64,000 nucleotides of DNA from Pseudoalteromonas prydzensis (GCF_001661495.1 NZ_BDDT01000002.1:620001-684000); one strand, 5' to 3'; counted from the first letter of the stretch, positions 1 to 9,250 are shown. Program-made: numbers and translations. The notes: generated by a model from the letters alone, not told the origin.

Positions 1-828
1 GACGTTGTATTAGTTGATACCGCAGGTCGTTTACATGTTGATAGTGACATGATGGACGAAATAAAAAATCTGCATCATGCAATCAACCCAATCGAAACCT
101 TATTTGTCGTTGATGCAATGACAGGTCAAGATGCGGCGAATACAGCCAAAGCATTCGATGAAGCATTACCGCTCACAGGTGTGATCCTCACCAAGACAGA
201 TGGTGATGCCCGTGGTGGTGCTGCCTTATCTATTCGCCATATTACCGGCAAGCCAATTAAGTTTATGGGTGTGGGTGAGCGCACTGATGCGTTAGAACCT
301 TTCCACCCCGATCGTATCGCATCGCGCATACTTGGCATGGGTGATGTACTTTCATTGATCGAAGAAGTCGAAATGAAAGTCGATAAAGAGCAAGCTGCAA
401 AAGTTGCTGAAAAAGTATTTAAAGGTGATGGCTTTACCCTAGATGATTTTGCCGAGCAGCTAAAGCAAATGAAAAACATGGGTGGCATGATGTCAATGCT
501 TGATAAACTTCCAGGTATGGCCAACTTGCCTGATGCAGTAAAAGGGCAAATGGGTGATAAAACCTTTATTCAAATGGAAGCGATCATCAGTTCAATGACC
601 AAAAAAGAACGTGCGCGTCCAGAGATCATTAAAGGCTCGCGTAAAAAACGTATTGCAGCAGGCTCTGGTACGCAAGTACAAGAGATCAATAAATTGCTAA
701 AACAGTTTACGCAAATGCAAAAGATGATGAAAAAAATGAAAGGCAAAGGCGGTATGCAAAAAATGATGCGTGGCATGAAAGGCATGTTACCGCCAGGAAT
801 GATGGGTGGCGGTGGCCCTAAATTCTAA
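1..828 (+). CDS. ffh: Signal recognition particle protein Ffh (3' part)
   Basis: The 5' end lies outside the window; the frame is open from base 1 and gives the last 275 residues of the SRP GTPase, which binds 4.5S RNA and delivers nascent membrane proteins to FtsY. Visible are the G3 motif DTAGR, the G4 motif TKTDG followed by DARGG, the G5-region GVGER, and the methionine-rich M domain (repeated MM/KMM clusters, ending GMMGGGGPKF) that holds the signal sequence and RNA. A rho-independent terminator follows. It lies immediately upstream of rpsP, as in many gammaproteobacteria. Identification is by family motifs and context and is very secure; only the N domain and the G1/G2 motifs cannot be checked. 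Confidence 0.97.
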   Translation, partial: DVVLVDTAGRLHVDSDMMDEIKNLHHAINPIETLFVVDAMTGQDAANTAKAFDEALPLTGVILTKTDGDARGGAALSIRHITGKPIKFMGVGERTDALEPFHPDRIASRILGMGDVLSLIEEVEMKVDKEQAAKVAEKVFKGDGFTLDDFAEQLKQMKNMGGMMSMLDKLPGMANLPDAVKGQMGDKTFIQMEAIISSMTKKERARPEIIKGSRKKRIAAGSGTQVQEINKLLKQFTQMQKMMKKMKGKGGMQKMMRGMKGMLPPGMMGGGGPKF

Positions 829-875
829 GTTTTTGGCTAACATTCGATGAAAGCGTCATTTAGTTAATGAAAAAA

Positions 876-897
876 GAGGCAAATAGCCTCTTTTTTT
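876..897 (+). terminator. Rho-independent terminator of ffh
   Basis: Stem GAGGC (876-880) pairs with GCCTC (886-890), followed by seven T residues, 47 bases after the ffh stop. It separates ffh from the rpsP operon. Confidence 0.8.
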
Positions 898-992
898 GTG
901 GATAAATTATGCATTGAAAGCACTATATAGCCTGAATTAACGCGTAGATCATAGTTTAATCAACTTAACACTCATTTCGAGTCACTTCTTAC

Positions 993-1020
993 TTGCATTG
1001 TTGCTAAAAACTCGTACAAT
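993..1020 (+). promoter_or_regulatory. Sigma-70 promoter of the rpsP operon
   Basis: TTGCAT (993-998) and TACAAT (1015-1020) are spaced by 16 bases and lie about 70 bases before rpsP, downstream of the ffh terminator. The match to the sigma-70 consensus is good; no transcript data are available. Confidence 0.6.
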
Positions 1021-1027
1021 TCCCCAG

Positions 1028-1044
1028 CTCCCCATACTGGGGAG
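1028..1044 (+). promoter_or_regulatory. Leader hairpin before rpsP
   Basis: A perfect 6-bp inverted repeat CTCCCC/GGGGAG with a 5-base loop starts only 8 bases after the proposed -10 box, so it would sit at the very 5' end of the mRNA. It has no T-run, so it is not a terminator. It could stabilise the mRNA or act in autoregulation; this is inference. Confidence 0.4.
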
Positions 1045-1087
1045 TAAATCTTATTAATGAAAACAGTCAATCTATTTAGAGGACGGT

Positions 1088-1336
1088 ATGGTAACTATTC
1101 GTTTGCAACGTGGTGGCGCTAAAAAACGCCCTTTCTATCAAATTGTGGTTGCGGATAGCCGTTTCTCGCGTGACGGTCGCTTCATCGAGAAAGTAGGCTT
1201 TTTTAACCCAATTGCTAGTGGTCAAGAAGAAAAAGTACGTTTAGATTTATCTCGTGTAGAACACTGGGTAGGTCAGGGCGCATCTCTTTCAGATCGCGTA
1301 AGTAAGTTAGTAAAAGACGCTCGTAAAGCGGCTTAA
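1088..1336 (+). CDS. rpsP: 30S ribosomal protein bS16
   Basis: Small basic protein of 82 residues, the usual length for bS16, beginning [18 protein letters not shown] and containing the family-typical [12 protein letters not shown] and GFFNP segments. It binds 16S rRNA in the 30S body and is needed for small-subunit assembly. The start ATG is preceded by a GAGGAC ribosome-binding site. It is the first gene of the rpsP-rimM-trmD-rplS operon; a promoter and hairpin lie upstream. Confidence 0.98.
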   Translation: MVTIRLQRGGAKKRPFYQIVVADSRFSRDGRFIEKVGFFNPIASGQEEKVRLDLSRVEHWVGQGASLSDRVSKLVKDARKAA

Positions 1337-1353
1337 TAGGCGTAAGTGTAACC

Positions 1354-1890
1354 ATGAGTCAAGAGAACACCTCATCAATAATTGTCGTAGGAAAGCTCGG
1401 TGCCCCGTATGGTATAAAGGGCTGGCTTAAGGTACATTCATTTACTGATGATCCCCAAGGGATCTTCGATTTCAGCCCGTGGTTGATAGGGCAACAAGGT
1501 AAATGGCAGACCTTAGAAGTGGTCGACTGGCGTCGCCACAACAAAGGCTTTATCGCTAAAATTGCGCAAGTAAACGACCGAGACGAAGCAATGGCTTATA
1601 CCCATGCAGAAATTTCTGTGGATGCAGCGCAATTACCAGAACTGCCGCAAGGCGAGTTCTATTGGCGAGATCTCATTGGTATGTCGGTTATAACTGATAA
1701 AGGTTATGACTTAGGCATCGTTGATGACCTGATGGAGACAGGCTCAAATGACGTATTAGTTGTGAAAGCAAATAATAAAGATGCATTTGGCCAAGCAGAG
1801 CGTTTAATTCCATTTTTAACTGATTCAGTTATTAAAGAAGTTAAACACGATGCGAGAGAAATTACCGTAGACTGGGATCCTGGCTTTTAA
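1354..1890 (+). CDS. rimM: Ribosome maturation factor RimM
   Basis: 178 residues, normal for RimM, which helps mature the 16S rRNA 3' domain (30S head). The N-terminal beta-barrel starts [20 protein letters not shown], the hallmark of the family; the C-terminal half (from about residue 97, YWRDLIGM) is a PRC-barrel that binds ribosomal protein uS19. The gene lies 17 bases after rpsP, and its stop overlaps the trmD start by one base (TAATG), indicating translational coupling. Confidence 0.97.
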   Translation: MSQENTSSIIVVGKLGAPYGIKGWLKVHSFTDDPQGIFDFSPWLIGQQGKWQTLEVVDWRRHNKGFIAKIAQVNDRDEAMAYTHAEISVDAAQLPELPQGEFYWRDLIGMSVITDKGYDLGIVDDLMETGSNDVLVVKANNKDAFGQAERLIPFLTDSVIKEVKHDAREITVDWDPGF

Positions 1891-2657
1891 TGAGTCAAAC
1901 GAGTTCGTTGTGGGTAGGGGTGATTAGCCTTTTCCCGGACATGTTTGATGCCATTACAACGCAAGGTGTAACTGGTCGCGCAGTAAAAAATGGTTTAATC
2001 GATTTTAACTGCTGGAACCCACGTGACTATGCTACTGATAAGCATAGAACCGTTGATGATCGTCCTTACGGGGGCGGTCCAGGTATGTTAATGATGGTTG
2101 AACCATTGAAACAAGCCATTCTTGACGCCAAACAGGCGGCAGGTGATGGTGCAAAAGTAATTTATATGTCCCCGCAAGGGCGCAAATTAGATCAGCAAGG
2201 GGCGAGCGAACTCGCAAACTCCGAAAAACTGATTTTAATTGCCGGTCGCTATGAAGGTATAGACGAGAGAATAATAGAGTCATACGTTGACGAAGAATGG
2301 TCAATTGGTGATTTTATTTTGAGTGGTGGTGAACTACCAGCCATGACACTAATTGACGCAGTAGCGCGATTAGTGCCAGGTGTATTAGGACACAACCAAT
2401 CAGCAGAGCAAGACTCATTTTCGGATGGCTTGCTAGATTGTCCTCACTATACACGGCCAGAAACATTGGACGACAAACAGGTTCCTGCTGTATTACTCAG
2501 CGGTAACCACCAAGAGATAGCAAAATGGCGGCTAATGCAGTCATTAGGCAGAACTTGGTTACGACGTCCTGACTTGTTGCATAACCTAGCTCTGACTGAG
2601 GAGCAAGCGGTATTACTCGCGAAATTTCAGCAAGAGTACCAAAAAGCTTGTGGCTAG
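1890..2657 (+). CDS. trmD: tRNA (guanine-N1-)-methyltransferase TrmD
   Basis: 255 residues. TrmD methylates G37 at N1 in tRNAs that read CNN and similar codons, preventing +1 frameshifts; it is a homodimeric SPOUT-fold enzyme. Family motifs are visible: [14 protein letters not shown] near residue 60, [12 protein letters not shown], and the knot segment [15 protein letters not shown] with the SAM-binding loop. The start overlaps the rimM stop. It is the third gene of the rpsP operon. Confidence 0.98.
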   Translation: MSQTSSLWVGVISLFPDMFDAITTQGVTGRAVKNGLIDFNCWNPRDYATDKHRTVDDRPYGGGPGMLMMVEPLKQAILDAKQAAGDGAKVIYMSPQGRKLDQQGASELANSEKLILIAGRYEGIDERIIESYVDEEWSIGDFILSGGELPAMTLIDAVARLVPGVLGHNQSAEQDSFSDGLLDCPHYTRPETLDDKQVPAVLLSGNHQEIAKWRLMQSLGRTWLRRPDLLHNLALTEEQAVLLAKFQQEYQKACG

Positions 2658-2690
2658 AAGACAGTTACACCTAGGAAAGTGAGAAACATA

Positions 2691-3050
2691 ATGGCAAAAG
2701 TAAACCAAAATATTATTAAAGCGCTTGAAGATGAGCAGCTTAAAACAGACGTACCTGCATTTGGCCCTGGTGATACAGTGGTTGTACAGGTAAAAGTAAA
2801 AGAAGGTGCTAAAGAGCGTCTACAGGCCTTTGAAGGTGTTGTAATCGCTAAGCGTAATCGTGGTCTTCACTCAGCATTCACAGTTCGTAAAATCTCGAAC
2901 GGTGAAGGTGTTGAGCGTGTATTCCAAACGCACAGCCCTCTTATCGATAGCGTAGCAGTTAAGCGTCGCGGTGCAGTTCGCCGTGCGAAACTTTACTATC
3001 TACGTGAGCGTTCTGGTAAATCTGCACGTATTAGAGAAAAACTTAACTAA
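2691..3050 (+). CDS. rplS: 50S ribosomal protein bL19
   Basis: 119 residues beginning [16 protein letters not shown], the normal N terminus and length for bL19, which sits at the 30S-50S interface. A GTG four codons upstream (2679) is in frame but would add MRNI, which the family lacks, so the ATG at 2691 is chosen. The RVFQTHSP and [15 protein letters not shown] segments are typical. It is the last gene of the operon and is followed by a strong terminator. Confidence 0.98.
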   Translation: MAKVNQNIIKALEDEQLKTDVPAFGPGDTVVVQVKVKEGAKERLQAFEGVVIAKRNRGLHSAFTVRKISNGEGVERVFQTHSPLIDSVAVKRRGAVRRAKLYYLRERSGKSARIREKLN

Positions 3051-3074
3051 TACGCGCTGTTTAGCAACGCAAAA

Positions 3075-3115
3075 AAAACGGGTTGCAGCCTTCGGGTTGC
3101 AACCCGTTTTGGTTT
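3075..3115 (+). terminator. Terminator of the rpsP operon
   Basis: A 13-bp perfect stem (3075-3087 with 3098-3110), a GCCTTCGGGT loop and a T-rich tail follow the rplS stop by 25 bases. Confidence 0.9.
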
Positions 3116-3117
3116 TT

Positions 3118-3421
3118 ATGAGAAGAGAAGTTAGCGAGGTGAAAGAGTAAAGTTAAAAGATCGAGCTCTAGTGATCACCATAGCTTGATTAGAACTCAGC
3201 GAAGCCCACAAGCAATATTCTAAAAAGTACTACACATATATCGAATTTAACTTCAGTCATCCTTAAAGGATATGGCTCAGTACTTAAAACTCAAACCCTG
3301 ATTCTTTTACTTATTTAGCCTTTTAACAGCTACCTGATCCTGTTAGTATTTATCGTATTGATTAGTTTACTTTTATGTAAATTTAAATGTACGAAATTGC
3401 AGTTTTCAAGGTGGTAGTCGC
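3118..3421. other. Intergenic region upstream of tyrA
   Basis: About 300 bases without a credible gene between the rplS terminator and tyrA. The distal part is AT-rich and carries the possible TyrR box at 3376-3393. No RNA gene or leader peptide was recognised. Confidence 0.6.
3376..3393 (+). promoter_or_regulatory. Possible TyrR box before tyrA
   Basis: TGTAAA-N6-TGTACG resembles the TyrR operator TGTAAA-N6-TTTACA (left arm perfect, right arm 4 of 6). It lies about 30 bases upstream of the tyrA start, where repression by the tyrosine-bound regulator would be expected. A better match lies upstream of tyrP. Confidence 0.4.
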
Positions 3422-4555
3422 GTGGCGGATATAAAAGAGTTAGATAAGTTAAGAGGGGGCATTGATGAATGCGATGCCCAGTTGGTTGCTCTGTTGGCTA
3501 GACGTAATAGTATTACTGAGCAGATCGGCGCAATTAAACAACAAACTGGGGCGCCACTGCATGCACCTGATCGTGAAGCTACGTTATTAGCTGCTCGTCG
3601 CCAAGAAGCAATCAACCAAGGTGTTAACCCTGAATTAGTCGAAGATATCCTACGTCGTATGATGCGTGAAGCATACCAAAACCAACAAGCGAAACTTGCA
3701 TGTAGTGCACCGCAATTATCACCTATCGTTATTGTGGGTGGTCAAGGCGCGATGGGGCAGTTATTTGCTCAGCAATTTATTCGCTCAGGGTATGAAGTTA
3801 GAATACTCGACAAAGAACAGCAAAGTAACGCGCAAGAAATATTAGCAGGTGCGAAACTGGTGATGATCAGTGTGCCTATTAATGCCTTAGAAACAGTGGT
3901 CACTGCCTTACCTAAGCTCGATGATGAGTGCTTATTAGTTGATATTACATCGGTTAAGCAAGCGCCGTTAAAAGTATTAAAAGCGGTGCATAAGGGGCCC
4001 GTAGTTGGCTTGCATCCGATGTTTGGTCCAGATATCTCTCATTGGGTAAAACAAACTGTGGTGGTCTGTGAAGGCCGTAACCATGAGGTAGCACAAGGCT
4101 TGTTATCCCAGTTGCAAGTGTGGGGCTGTCAGCTTGTTGAACTCGATGCGAAAAAGCACGACGAAGCGATGCAAATTATTCAGGTGATGCGCCATTTAAC
4201 CACGTTTGTATATGGCCAGTTTTTAGCAAAGCAAAGCCACACTCTTGAAGAGCTACGCAGTTGCTCATCACCTATATATCAATTAGAGTTGATGATGGTT
4301 GGCCGCTTGTTCGCACAATCACCAGAGCTTTACTCAGACATCATGCTGGCACAATTCGATAATGTCGAAGAGCTACTAGCGCAGTATCAAGATACGTTTG
4401 CAAGTACTTTAGCAAAACTTAAGGCTGGAGATAAAGCTGCTTTGATTGATTCGTTTGCAGATGCGAAAGCGTACTTCTCTGATTCTACCGCGCACTTTTT
4501 AACGCAAAGCCGCAGTTTATTAAATAAAGCCAATGACGCCAAAGTACTTGATTGA
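3422..4555 (+). CDS. tyrA: Chorismate mutase / prephenate dehydrogenase (T-protein)
   Basis: Bifunctional 377-residue enzyme converting chorismate to prephenate and then, with NAD, to 4-hydroxyphenylpyruvate for tyrosine synthesis. Residues 1-90 form an AroQ-type chorismate mutase (KLRGGIDECDAQLVALLARR); from about residue 100 there is a Rossmann NAD-binding fold (IVIVGGQGAMGQLFAQQF) and the dehydrogenase signature GLHPMFGPD. The start is GTG, supported by AAGGTGG (3409-3415) seven bases upstream. It converges with pheA on a shared bidirectional terminator. A possible TyrR box lies just upstream. Confidence 0.97.
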   Translation: MADIKELDKLRGGIDECDAQLVALLARRNSITEQIGAIKQQTGAPLHAPDREATLLAARRQEAINQGVNPELVEDILRRMMREAYQNQQAKLACSAPQLSPIVIVGGQGAMGQLFAQQFIRSGYEVRILDKEQQSNAQEILAGAKLVMISVPINALETVVTALPKLDDECLLVDITSVKQAPLKVLKAVHKGPVVGLHPMFGPDISHWVKQTVVVCEGRNHEVAQGLLSQLQVWGCQLVELDAKKHDEAMQIIQVMRHLTTFVYGQFLAKQSHTLEELRSCSSPIYQLELMMVGRLFAQSPELYSDIMLAQFDNVEELLAQYQDTFASTLAKLKAGDKAALIDSFADAKAYFSDSTAHFLTQSRSLLNKANDAKVLD

Positions 4556-4595
4556 TAATAGTAGTGTGAAAAAGACACGCTAAAAACAGACAATA

Positions 4596-4621
4596 AAAAA
4601 GGGCTAATTTTAGCCCTTTTT
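4596..4621. terminator. Bidirectional terminator between tyrA and pheA
   Basis: AAAAAGGGCTA (4596-4606) pairs perfectly with TAGCCCTTTTT (4611-4621). A-run and T-run on the two sides allow it to end both converging transcripts. Confidence 0.85.
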
Positions 4622-4637
4622 ATATTTTATTTAGTGT

Positions 4638-5795
4638 TTAACTTTCTACACTCACGGCCTGCAGAGATTCGCTTTGGTAACAACCTAACACGCGCACATA
4701 TTGAGTGTGCTCTTTAAGCTCTTCCAATGCTTGCTTAACATGGTTATCAACTAGGTTCGCTTCTAAATCAACATAAAACACTTCTTCCCATGGATTGCCA
4801 GGAACAGGACGTGATTCTAGTTTTACTAAGTTAATATTATGCTCTTTGAAAATCATCAATGCATCAGCTAAAGAACCAGCTTGCTGCTTAGTCGCCATGA
4901 TTAAACTCGTTTTAGTTGGGATTTGTTTTGATACATGTAATGGCTTACGTGCGACAACAATAAAACGGCTGTGGTTTTCGCGCTGATTGGCAAGCCCTGA
5001 TTTAATCACTTCTAACCCGACATTTTTACCCGCTTGTGCTGAGCCAATTGCCGCGCTGTTAGGGGTATCAAGCGCTGATTGCAGTGCACTTGATGTTGAA
5101 TCACAGGTTTCGTGTTGAATATCGCCTAAGCCTTGTAAAAAGCGGCTACATTGTGCAAATGGTTGTGGGTGAGCAAAAATTTTGCTGATCTGACTCAGCT
5201 CAGTATCCGGTGTAGCGAGTAAGCAGTGTTCTACACTGTGGGTTACTTCACCGACAATAGATACTTGCGCGTGTTGTAATAAATCAAATACTTCGTTAAT
5301 ACTACCGGAACTGGTGTTTTCAATCGGTAATAAACCAAAGTCAGCTTGGCCATTCTCAACTTTACCGGTGATCTGCTCAAAGCTGGAGCAACCCATTTCA
5401 ACAAGTTTACCAGGGCGACGACTAAAATATTTATGGCAAGCAAGTTGGCTATAAGAACCTTGACCACCTAAATACGCCACGCGATGCGTTTCACTCATTG
5501 CATCAGGGTTCAAGTTCTTTTGTAGCATAGCTTGTTGGTTTAGTACTGAATCTTCTAAAATTGTTTGAAAAACATTATTCACATAATAGGCATCTAGGCC
5601 GAGTGATTTACCGTAGCCAATTAATTTCTCTAATAAAGCGAGCTCACGGGCTTCGTCTCGTATTGGTTTATTATTAGCGATTTTATACTCTACTACGCCA
5701 TGGCTAATTCGCCGACGCTTAGCCAATAAAACCAATAAGTCAGAGTCGATTTCATTGATATCGTGTCTGAGTGAATTTAGTACATCATTTGTCAT
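4638..5795 (-). CDS. pheA: Chorismate mutase / prephenate dehydratase (P-protein)
   Basis: Bifunctional enzyme of 385 residues (E. coli PheA 386) making phenylpyruvate from chorismate. The N-terminal AroQ chorismate mutase (LRHDINEIDSDLLVLLAKRR) is followed by the prephenate dehydratase domain (VAYLGGQGSYSQLACHKYF; ENTSSGSINEVFDLL) and a C-terminal ACT domain with ESRP, where phenylalanine binds for feedback inhibition. Two in-frame ATGs exist (5810 and 5795); the second is chosen because GAGGA lies 8 to 9 bases upstream of it. A Phe-rich leader peptide and attenuator precede it. Confidence 0.97.
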   Translation of the reverse strand: MTNDVLNSLRHDINEIDSDLLVLLAKRRRISHGVVEYKIANNKPIRDEARELALLEKLIGYGKSLGLDAYYVNNVFQTILEDSVLNQQAMLQKNLNPDAMSETHRVAYLGGQGSYSQLACHKYFSRRPGKLVEMGCSSFEQITGKVENGQADFGLLPIENTSSGSINEVFDLLQHAQVSIVGEVTHSVEHCLLATPDTELSQISKIFAHPQPFAQCSRFLQGLGDIQHETCDSTSSALQSALDTPNSAAIGSAQAGKNVGLEVIKSGLANQRENHSRFIVVARKPLHVSKQIPTKTSLIMATKQQAGSLADALMIFKEHNINLVKLESRPVPGNPWEEVFYVDLEANLVDNHVKQALEELKEHTQYVRVLGCYQSESLQAVSVES

Positions 5796-5841
5796 TTTTG
5801 GGTTCCTCATTCCAAAAAATTACCTTTTGGGTAATAAAAAC

Positions 5842-5868
5842 AAAAAAGCCTCCCAGTTGGGAGGCTTT
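5842..5868 (-). terminator. pheA attenuator (terminator form)
   Basis: On the minus strand AAAGCCTCCC pairs with GGGAGGCTTT around a short loop and is followed by a T-run, 47 bases before the pheA start. The upstream arm AAGCCTCC can instead pair with GAGAGGCTT just after the leader peptide stop (plus coordinates 5901-5909), giving a mutually exclusive antiterminator. Confidence 0.88.
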
Positions 5869-5909
5869 GCTATTCGGTTGATTTAATCTCGCAAACAGGT
5901 AAGCCTCTC

Positions 5910-5963
5910 CTATCTAAAGAAGCTAAAAAATGAAAAGTGTAACTGCGAGAATTTTATATTCAT
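5910..5963 (-). CDS. pheL: pheA leader peptide PheL
   Basis: A 17-residue reading frame, MNIKFSQLHFSFFSFFR, ends 115 bases before pheA. Six of its 17 residues are Phe, as in pheL of enterobacteria, though the sequence is different. CTCGCA inside the peptide gene pairs with TGCGAG downstream (plus 5944-5949 with 5888-5893), giving the pause stem 1:2; an antiterminator and a terminator follow. Ribosome stalling at Phe codons when Phe-tRNA is low should allow the antiterminator and pheA expression. AAGG lies just before the ATG. Confidence 0.88.
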   Translation of the reverse strand: MNIKFSQLHFSFFSFFR

Positions 5964-5974
5964 AGCCTTAATGT

Positions 5975-5997
5975 ATGGAGAGTGGGCTATAAAGTCA
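5975..5997 (-). promoter_or_regulatory. Possible pheL-pheA promoter elements
   Basis: On the minus strand TTGACT followed 17 bases later by TACATT fits a sigma-70 promoter. However, the start point would then fall almost on the pheL ATG, giving a leaderless leader peptide. An alternative -10 (TTTATAG) overlaps the TTGACT. Placement is therefore uncertain and coordinates are approximate. Confidence 0.35.
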
Positions 5998-6157
5998 ACA
6001 CTCTAGCGGGTTTTATGACCATGAAAAGATGGTTTATTTTCGATATTGGTTTTTTTCAAGCAATATTAACGAAAAATTTATAAATCTAAATAGGGATCTG
6101 GTATATTTCTGTAGGTGAATTTAAATAAAAATAATTATTAAAAAATAAGGTTGTCCT

Positions 6158-9100
6158 GTGGTGTATAGACGCCCACCATCACGTTTTGGTGTAAATTCGT
6201 TAAGTATGAAACTCTCATTGCTGATTTCAGCTATCTGTTTAATTGCTGGGATTTGCGCTGCGGTGTTGATGCTCAAATCAGAAGAAAAACAGCTGGTATT
6301 TGAAGAGCATGAAATGCTCAAACATTCCAGTGAGCGTTTGATCCGGCAATTTAATAATTTAGTGAAAACTAAAATTAATATTGCCGAGCAAGCCAATAAT
6401 GTAGTTTCTGGTCAGTTATTCCATAATTCATCGCAATTGGTGAGCAATCACAGTGCGCAACTGAGTTTTGAGCCTGATGGCAGTATCCGTAGCGCTTCTG
6501 AAGACGGTTTATCAGCGGCTTTTATGCAACAAGACAAGTATTCACCTTTTTATAAAAAACTGATTAATGATTCCGAATCGCTTTGGAAAATAGTCGCGCC
6601 TACTTTGATCCAAGATTTCTTTAACTTCTATTTAATTACCAAAGATAACTTTATCCGTATTGCGCCTCCTAATTGGGCCTTGAATGTTGCGGGTTCACAT
6701 ACATTTATCGATAACCAAAGTTTTAATTATGCGCAAGAAGCGCTTAACCCCACCCGCTCAGCAGTCTGGTCTAAAGTTTATTACGATAAAATTTGGCATA
6801 AGTGGCTGGTTAGCGTGCTGGTGCCAATTTATATTGAAAATGAATTTTTAGGGGTGACAGGCAGTGATTTAGCGCTAGATTCATTGATCTCACAATTGCC
6901 AATTGGCGATAACGAACAGCACTTGTTTGTGTTTGATAGCCAAGGGCAATTACTTGCTCATCCAAATTTGACTAAAAACCTGTATGAAGTCTACGGCCAA
7001 GCAAATAAGCCACTGCGCAGCCATGATTTTGTTAATGGCGATCTGCAAGAATTGATCAAGCAAACCATAAAAATGAACTTGCCGGAATACGCAGACTCTT
7101 TTGTGCAAGATGGTGAAACCCACATTATAAATATTCGTAAAGTTCAACATTTAGATTGGTATATTGGCATTTATAAAAAACGCTCATCAGCACTTTCTGC
7201 CCTTGAAGAGCTAAAAGTAAAGTTTTTTGGGCTGTTTATTTTATACGCTATTTTGGTGGCGCTATTGCTACATCAAGCATTGTATCAATTGGTGCTTCGT
7301 CGTATTCATTCACTTGTGCATGCGGTAACTAGCTTTGGTAAAGGCCACTTGCAAATCGAGTTTCCAAAAGAAAATAAAGATGAAATTGGTACTTTAAATG
7401 GCTCTTTTCGCGATATGGCGATTGAAATACGTAAGCTTATTGATGGTTTAAACCAACGTATTACCGAAAAAGAAATTGCTGAAAAAGCCGCTAATCGATT
7501 ATCAAAAGCGGTGGCTTTCTCAGGTACTGGGGTGGTGATCACCGATCAACACTTTGTTATTGAATACGTCAATCCAAAAATGCTTGAAATGACTGGCTTT
7601 GATGAAAATCACTTTATGCAGTCGCCATTATTAAGCATTATTGCCAGCGAAATGGCGATATTAGTTGATGACATTGATATTGATTTACGTAGTCGAAATT
7701 ATTGGCGCGGCGATACCTTGATCCAAGGTTTAGATAAAAAACCAATCTGGGTGTCGTTGAGTATTTCACCTATTCGTGAAGAAGGTGGCAGCATCACCAG
7801 TTATGTTGCTTCTGCGCAAGATATTTCGTTTGTAAAAGAAAGCCAACGTAAAATGGAGCAATTAGCCTATTTTGATACCTTAACTGGGCTTGCTAATCGT
7901 ACCTTCTTTAGAATGCAGTTACGCAAATCCATGGCGCTTGCGGAGCGCGGCCATTATGCGTTTGCCTTATTCTATTTTGACTTAGACGAGTTTAAACGTA
8001 TTAACGATACGCTTGGTCATGATGCCGGTGATCAGTTATTGGTTGAGGTGGCGGATCGCTTAAAGAAACGACTTCGCGCTGAAGACACAATTGCCCGTTT
8101 AGGTGGTGATGAATTTGCCGTGCTACTAAGCGGAATTGAACGCCAAGAACACGCCATGGATGTAGCGAATACCATCCAACAAACCTTAAATGCCCCCATT
8201 ATGCTTGGTAATAACGAGGTTATTATTAGTGCCAGCATTGGTATTACTATGGCACCGTACGATAGTAAAGAAGAAGATCAGCTACTAAAACATGCTGATC
8301 TAGCAATGTATGAGGCAAAAGCAAAAGGACGTAATACTTACCACTTTTATAGCCAAGAGCTTAACGCTGCAGCTAATGAACGCTTGTTTATTGAGAATGA
8401 GCTACGTTTAGCCATTAAGGCGCAGCAGTTTGCTCTTTACTACCAACCGCAAGTTGATAGTCGCACTCAGCATGTAGTGGGCTATGAAGCCTTGATCCGT
8501 TGGTTCCACCCAACAGAGGGGATGATCCCTCCAACCAAGTTTATTCCTATCGCTGAGGCGACGGGTTTAATTGTTGAGTTAGGTGCGTGGGTACTCCAAG
8601 AAGCCTGCGAGTTTGCGGCTCGATTAGCGCTGCAAGGGCGAGAGAATAATATTTCTATTAACCTGTCAGCACGACAATTTAAAGATGCCAAACTTGTGCC
8701 GCTATTAGCATCGATCATTAAGAAAACCAGAGTGCCAGCTAAATGCCTGCACCTTGAATTGACAGAAAGCATGTTGATGGGCAATGTAGAGGCGGCAATA
8801 GCGCAGTTGCACCAGCTCAAAGCACTTGGCGTATCAATTTCAATTGATGACTTTGGGACCGGTTATTCGTCATTGAGTTACTTAAAGCGTTTCCCTGTCG
8901 ATATTTTAAAAGTTGATCGCTCGTTTGTTAAAGATATTCCTGATGATCCTAATGACATGGAGATCACAGCTGCAATTATAGCGATGGCACAAAAGCTAAA
9001 ATTAAATGTTGTTGCAGAAGGTGTTGAGACCATAGAGCAAGTGGAGTTTTTACAAAACAATAATTGCTATATCGTGCAAGGCTATTATTACAGTGCGCCG

Positions 9101-9166
9101 ATTGCCGAGAGTGAGTTATCAAGCTTGTTTGAAAAGCTCAATGATCGGGTTGAACTCTCCCCATAA
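6158..9166 (+). CDS. Membrane diguanylate cyclase/phosphodiesterase (CACHE-HAMP-PAS-GGDEF-EAL)
   Basis: A 1002-residue cyclic-di-GMP signalling protein. In order: transmembrane helix about 18-40; a large periplasmic dCACHE-like sensor to about 345; second helix about 353-376; HAMP about 371-428; PAS about 450-560; GGDEF domain with intact GGDEF near 649 and an RxxD inhibitory site (RAED) five residues before it; EAL domain with EAL near 776, DDFGTGYSS near 897 and a late AEGVE. All key residues are present, so both synthesis and hydrolysis of c-di-GMP are possible. The start is GTG with AAGG seven bases before. It is transcribed divergently from pheA. The ligand is unknown. Confidence 0.94.
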   Translation: MVYRRPPSRFGVNSLSMKLSLLISAICLIAGICAAVLMLKSEEKQLVFEEHEMLKHSSERLIRQFNNLVKTKINIAEQANNVVSGQLFHNSSQLVSNHSAQLSFEPDGSIRSASEDGLSAAFMQQDKYSPFYKKLINDSESLWKIVAPTLIQDFFNFYLITKDNFIRIAPPNWALNVAGSHTFIDNQSFNYAQEALNPTRSAVWSKVYYDKIWHKWLVSVLVPIYIENEFLGVTGSDLALDSLISQLPIGDNEQHLFVFDSQGQLLAHPNLTKNLYEVYGQANKPLRSHDFVNGDLQELIKQTIKMNLPEYADSFVQDGETHIINIRKVQHLDWYIGIYKKRSSALSALEELKVKFFGLFILYAILVALLLHQALYQLVLRRIHSLVHAVTSFGKGHLQIEFPKENKDEIGTLNGSFRDMAIEIRKLIDGLNQRITEKEIAEKAANRLSKAVAFSGTGVVITDQHFVIEYVNPKMLEMTGFDENHFMQSPLLSIIASEMAILVDDIDIDLRSRNYWRGDTLIQGLDKKPIWVSLSISPIREEGGSITSYVASAQDISFVKESQRKMEQLAYFDTLTGLANRTFFRMQLRKSMALAERGHYAFALFYFDLDEFKRINDTLGHDAGDQLLVEVADRLKKRLRAEDTIARLGGDEFAVLLSGIERQEHAMDVANTIQQTLNAPIMLGNNEVIISASIGITMAPYDSKEEDQLLKHADLAMYEAKAKGRNTYHFYSQELNAAANERLFIENELRLAIKAQQFALYYQPQVDSRTQHVVGYEALIRWFHPTEGMIPPTKFIPIAEATGLIVELGAWVLQEACEFAARLALQGRENNISINLSARQFKDAKLVPLLASIIKKTRVPAKCLHLELTESMLMGNVEAAIAQLHQLKALGVSISIDDFGTGYSSLSYLKRFPVDILKVDRSFVKDIPDDPNDMEITAAIIAMAQKLKLNVVAEGVETIEQVEFLQNNNCYIVQGYYYSAPIAESELSSLFEKLNDRVELSP

Positions 9167-9186
9167 TATTACGTTCATTGAGCAAT

Positions 9187-9213
9187 AAAAAAGGCACCTG
9201 GGTGCCTTTTTTT
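9187..9213 (+). terminator. Terminator of the GGDEF-EAL gene
   Basis: An A-run, then GGCAC/GTGCC with a 4-base loop, then seven T residues, 20 bases after the stop. The symmetric A/T runs could also serve the converging tyrP transcript. Confidence 0.82.
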
Positions 9214-9250
9214 GTTCTACAGGAAAAATTTATAACGCAGTTAGCGCTTT

